This document shows, piece by piece, positions 5,860-6,547 of a DNA stretch of 6,547 nt. Source of the DNA: an uncultured Lachnospiraceae bacterium (GTDB lineage: Bacteria > Bacillota > Clostridia > Lachnospirales > Lachnospiraceae); the NCBI GenBank assembly GCA_947177105.1, contig CAMWTF010000146.1, forward strand, positions 1 to 6,547, read 5' to 3'. Each line of letters begins with the position of its first letter. Within the stretch, counting starts at the first letter, position 1. The notes below the pieces were generated by a model, which saw only the letters and a program-made list of their open reading frames with translations, was not told the DNA's origin and did not search any database. The position numbers and the translations under genes were made by a program.

Positions 5860-5899
5860 GGTATAATGAGCAAAACGCCCTGCGTTTAGCTCTTTTGAA
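5860..5899 (+). repeat. Second copy of the 40-bp repeat, directly before the ribosome binding site
   Basis: It repeats 5790-5829 at a 70-nt offset and carries TATAAT at 5862-5867 and the same hairpin at 5868-5892. Here the stem is followed by TTTT (5893-5896 region), so it has weak terminator-like character just ahead of the AGGAGG at 5901-5906. No good -35 lies 16-19 nt before this TATAAT, so as a promoter it would be weaker than the first copy. Confidence 0.9.
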
Positions 5900-5914
5900 C
5901 AGGAGGCGTCACTT

Positions 5915-6547
5915 ATGGGAATTTATCTGAATCCGGGAAACAAAGGATTTTGGGAGTCAATCCGCTCCAAAATATATGTGGATAAAACAGGACTGATCTC
6001 ATGTACAAATGAACGCGTCAACACGGAAGAAAAATATATCTGCGTCAGCAGGCCAAGGCGTTTTGGGAAATCCATGGCACTGAAAATGCTCGCCGCCTAC
6101 TACAGTCGTGGATGCAGTTCGGCGGATTTGTTTAGGGGGTACAGGATTGAGAATGACCCCACATTTCAGGAACACCTGAATCAGTATGATGTTATCTTTT
6201 TGAATATGCAGCAGTTTCTGATCGAAGCGGATTCCGGCAATATCACACAATATCTGGAGCAGGAGGTACTCAGGGAACTTCGGGAAGAATATGGCGGGAT
6301 TTTTGATCGTCCGGACATACGGCTGGCCACTGCGCTGAGGGATATATTTGTGAAAACGGACCGACCGTTTATTTTTCTGATTGATGAATGGGACTGTGTG
6401 ATGCGTGAGCGGCAGGAATCGGAGTCGCTGCAGAAGCAATACCTCGACTTTCTGAGGAATCTTTTGAAAGACCAGCCCTATGTCGCGCTGGCATATATGA
6501 CGGGTATTCTTCCCGTAAAGAAATATGGGCTCCATTCCGCACTGAAT
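5915..6547 (+). CDS. AAA-ATPase-like protein of the PD-(D/E)XK-fused type, N-terminal part
   Basis: The frame is open from the ATG at 5915 to the window edge, giving 211 residues with no stop, so it is 3'-truncated by the window. The start is set by AGGAGG at 5901-5906, 8 nt upstream. The N-terminus MGIYLNPGNKGFWESIRSKIYVDKT, the P-loop SRPRRFGKSMAL (45-56, with K52-S53), the Walker B-like FIFLIDEWD (152-160) and YMTGILPVKKYG (194-205) are hallmarks of the AAA-ATPase-like family that normally carries a PD-(D/E)XK nuclease domain at its C-terminus, giving about 500-600 residues in all. These proteins are very numerous in gut Clostridia and Bacteroidetes, often many copies per genome; their role is not established, with mobile-element or defence links suggested. 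The nuclease half is outside the window. The leader carries the duplicated hairpin segment, suggesting regulated expression. Confidence 0.9.
   Translation, partial: MGIYLNPGNKGFWESIRSKIYVDKTGLISCTNERVNTEEKYICVSRPRRFGKSMALKMLAAYYSRGCSSADLFRGYRIENDPTFQEHLNQYDVIFLNMQQFLIEADSGNITQYLEQEVLRELREEYGGIFDRPDIRLATALRDIFVKTDRPFIFLIDEWDCVMRERQESESLQKQYLDFLRNLLKDQPYVALAYMTGILPVKKYGLHSALN

Larger units (their letters stand above)
5562..5914. other. Divergent regulatory region between the exporter cluster and the AAA-ATPase-like gene
   Basis: This 353-nt stretch has no gene. In order it holds two AGGAGGAG stretches (5568-5576 and 5597-5605), the - strand promoter, the CTTAAG-type repeats, a short inverted repeat TTTGGA (5671-5676) and TCCAAA (5686-5691), the large palindrome, the + strand promoter and the two 40-bp repeats. 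Short open frames on either strand here run through these elements and lack both coding character and ribosome binding sites. Confidence 0.7.

Noticed and set aside
5999..6535. A 178-codon - strand frame near the right end
   Set aside because: It is antisense to the AAA-ATPase-like gene, whose + strand frame has P-loop and Walker B motifs and a strong ribosome binding site.

Overview
The window looks like a stretch of a Clostridia chromosome, most likely Lachnospiraceae. This is inferred from the protein types, strong AGGAGG-type ribosome binding sites, mixed ATG/TTG starts and base composition near 50% GC by eye. No rRNA, tRNA, CRISPR array, transposase or integrase is visible.

Layout: (1) Positions 3-317, + strand: the last 104 residues of an extracellular solute-binding protein of a sugar-type ABC importer, closed by a clear intrinsic terminator at 332-377. 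(2) Positions 400-816, - strand, convergent: a free-standing 138-residue AHH-family (HNH/Endo VII superfamily) nuclease that begins almost exactly where the toxin domain of polymorphic toxins begins; no immunity gene is visible beside it. (3) Positions 1003-5561, - strand: a five-gene cluster read from high to low coordinates, made of ABC ATPase, ABC-2 permease, membrane-anchored HExxH metalloprotease, OmpR-family response regulator and sensor histidine kinase. Gaps are short or overlapping except for 94 nt between permease and protease. The kinase frame carries an in-frame TAG between its D-box and G-box, yet the same frame continues with a perfect kinase C-terminus, so the gene is a one-codon pseudogene, a sequencing error or a readthrough case. 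(4) Positions 5562-5914: a divergent regulatory region rich in structure. It holds CTTAAG-type direct repeats at 11-12 nt spacing in front of the cluster (a likely response-regulator site), a perfect 20-bp-arm palindrome, and a duplicated 40-bp segment containing a -10 box and a hairpin. (5) Positions 5915 to the end, + strand: the first 211 residues of an AAA-ATPase-like protein of the type usually fused to a PD-(D/E)XK nuclease domain; it runs off the window.

Working model (inference): the two-component system senses an envelope signal and activates the cluster through the direct repeats; the exporter and the surface metalloprotease then remove or process a substrate, perhaps a peptide or antimicrobial. 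If the TAG is real, the kinase loses most of its ATP-binding lid and cannot phosphorylate, so the circuit in this strain would be broken or rewired.
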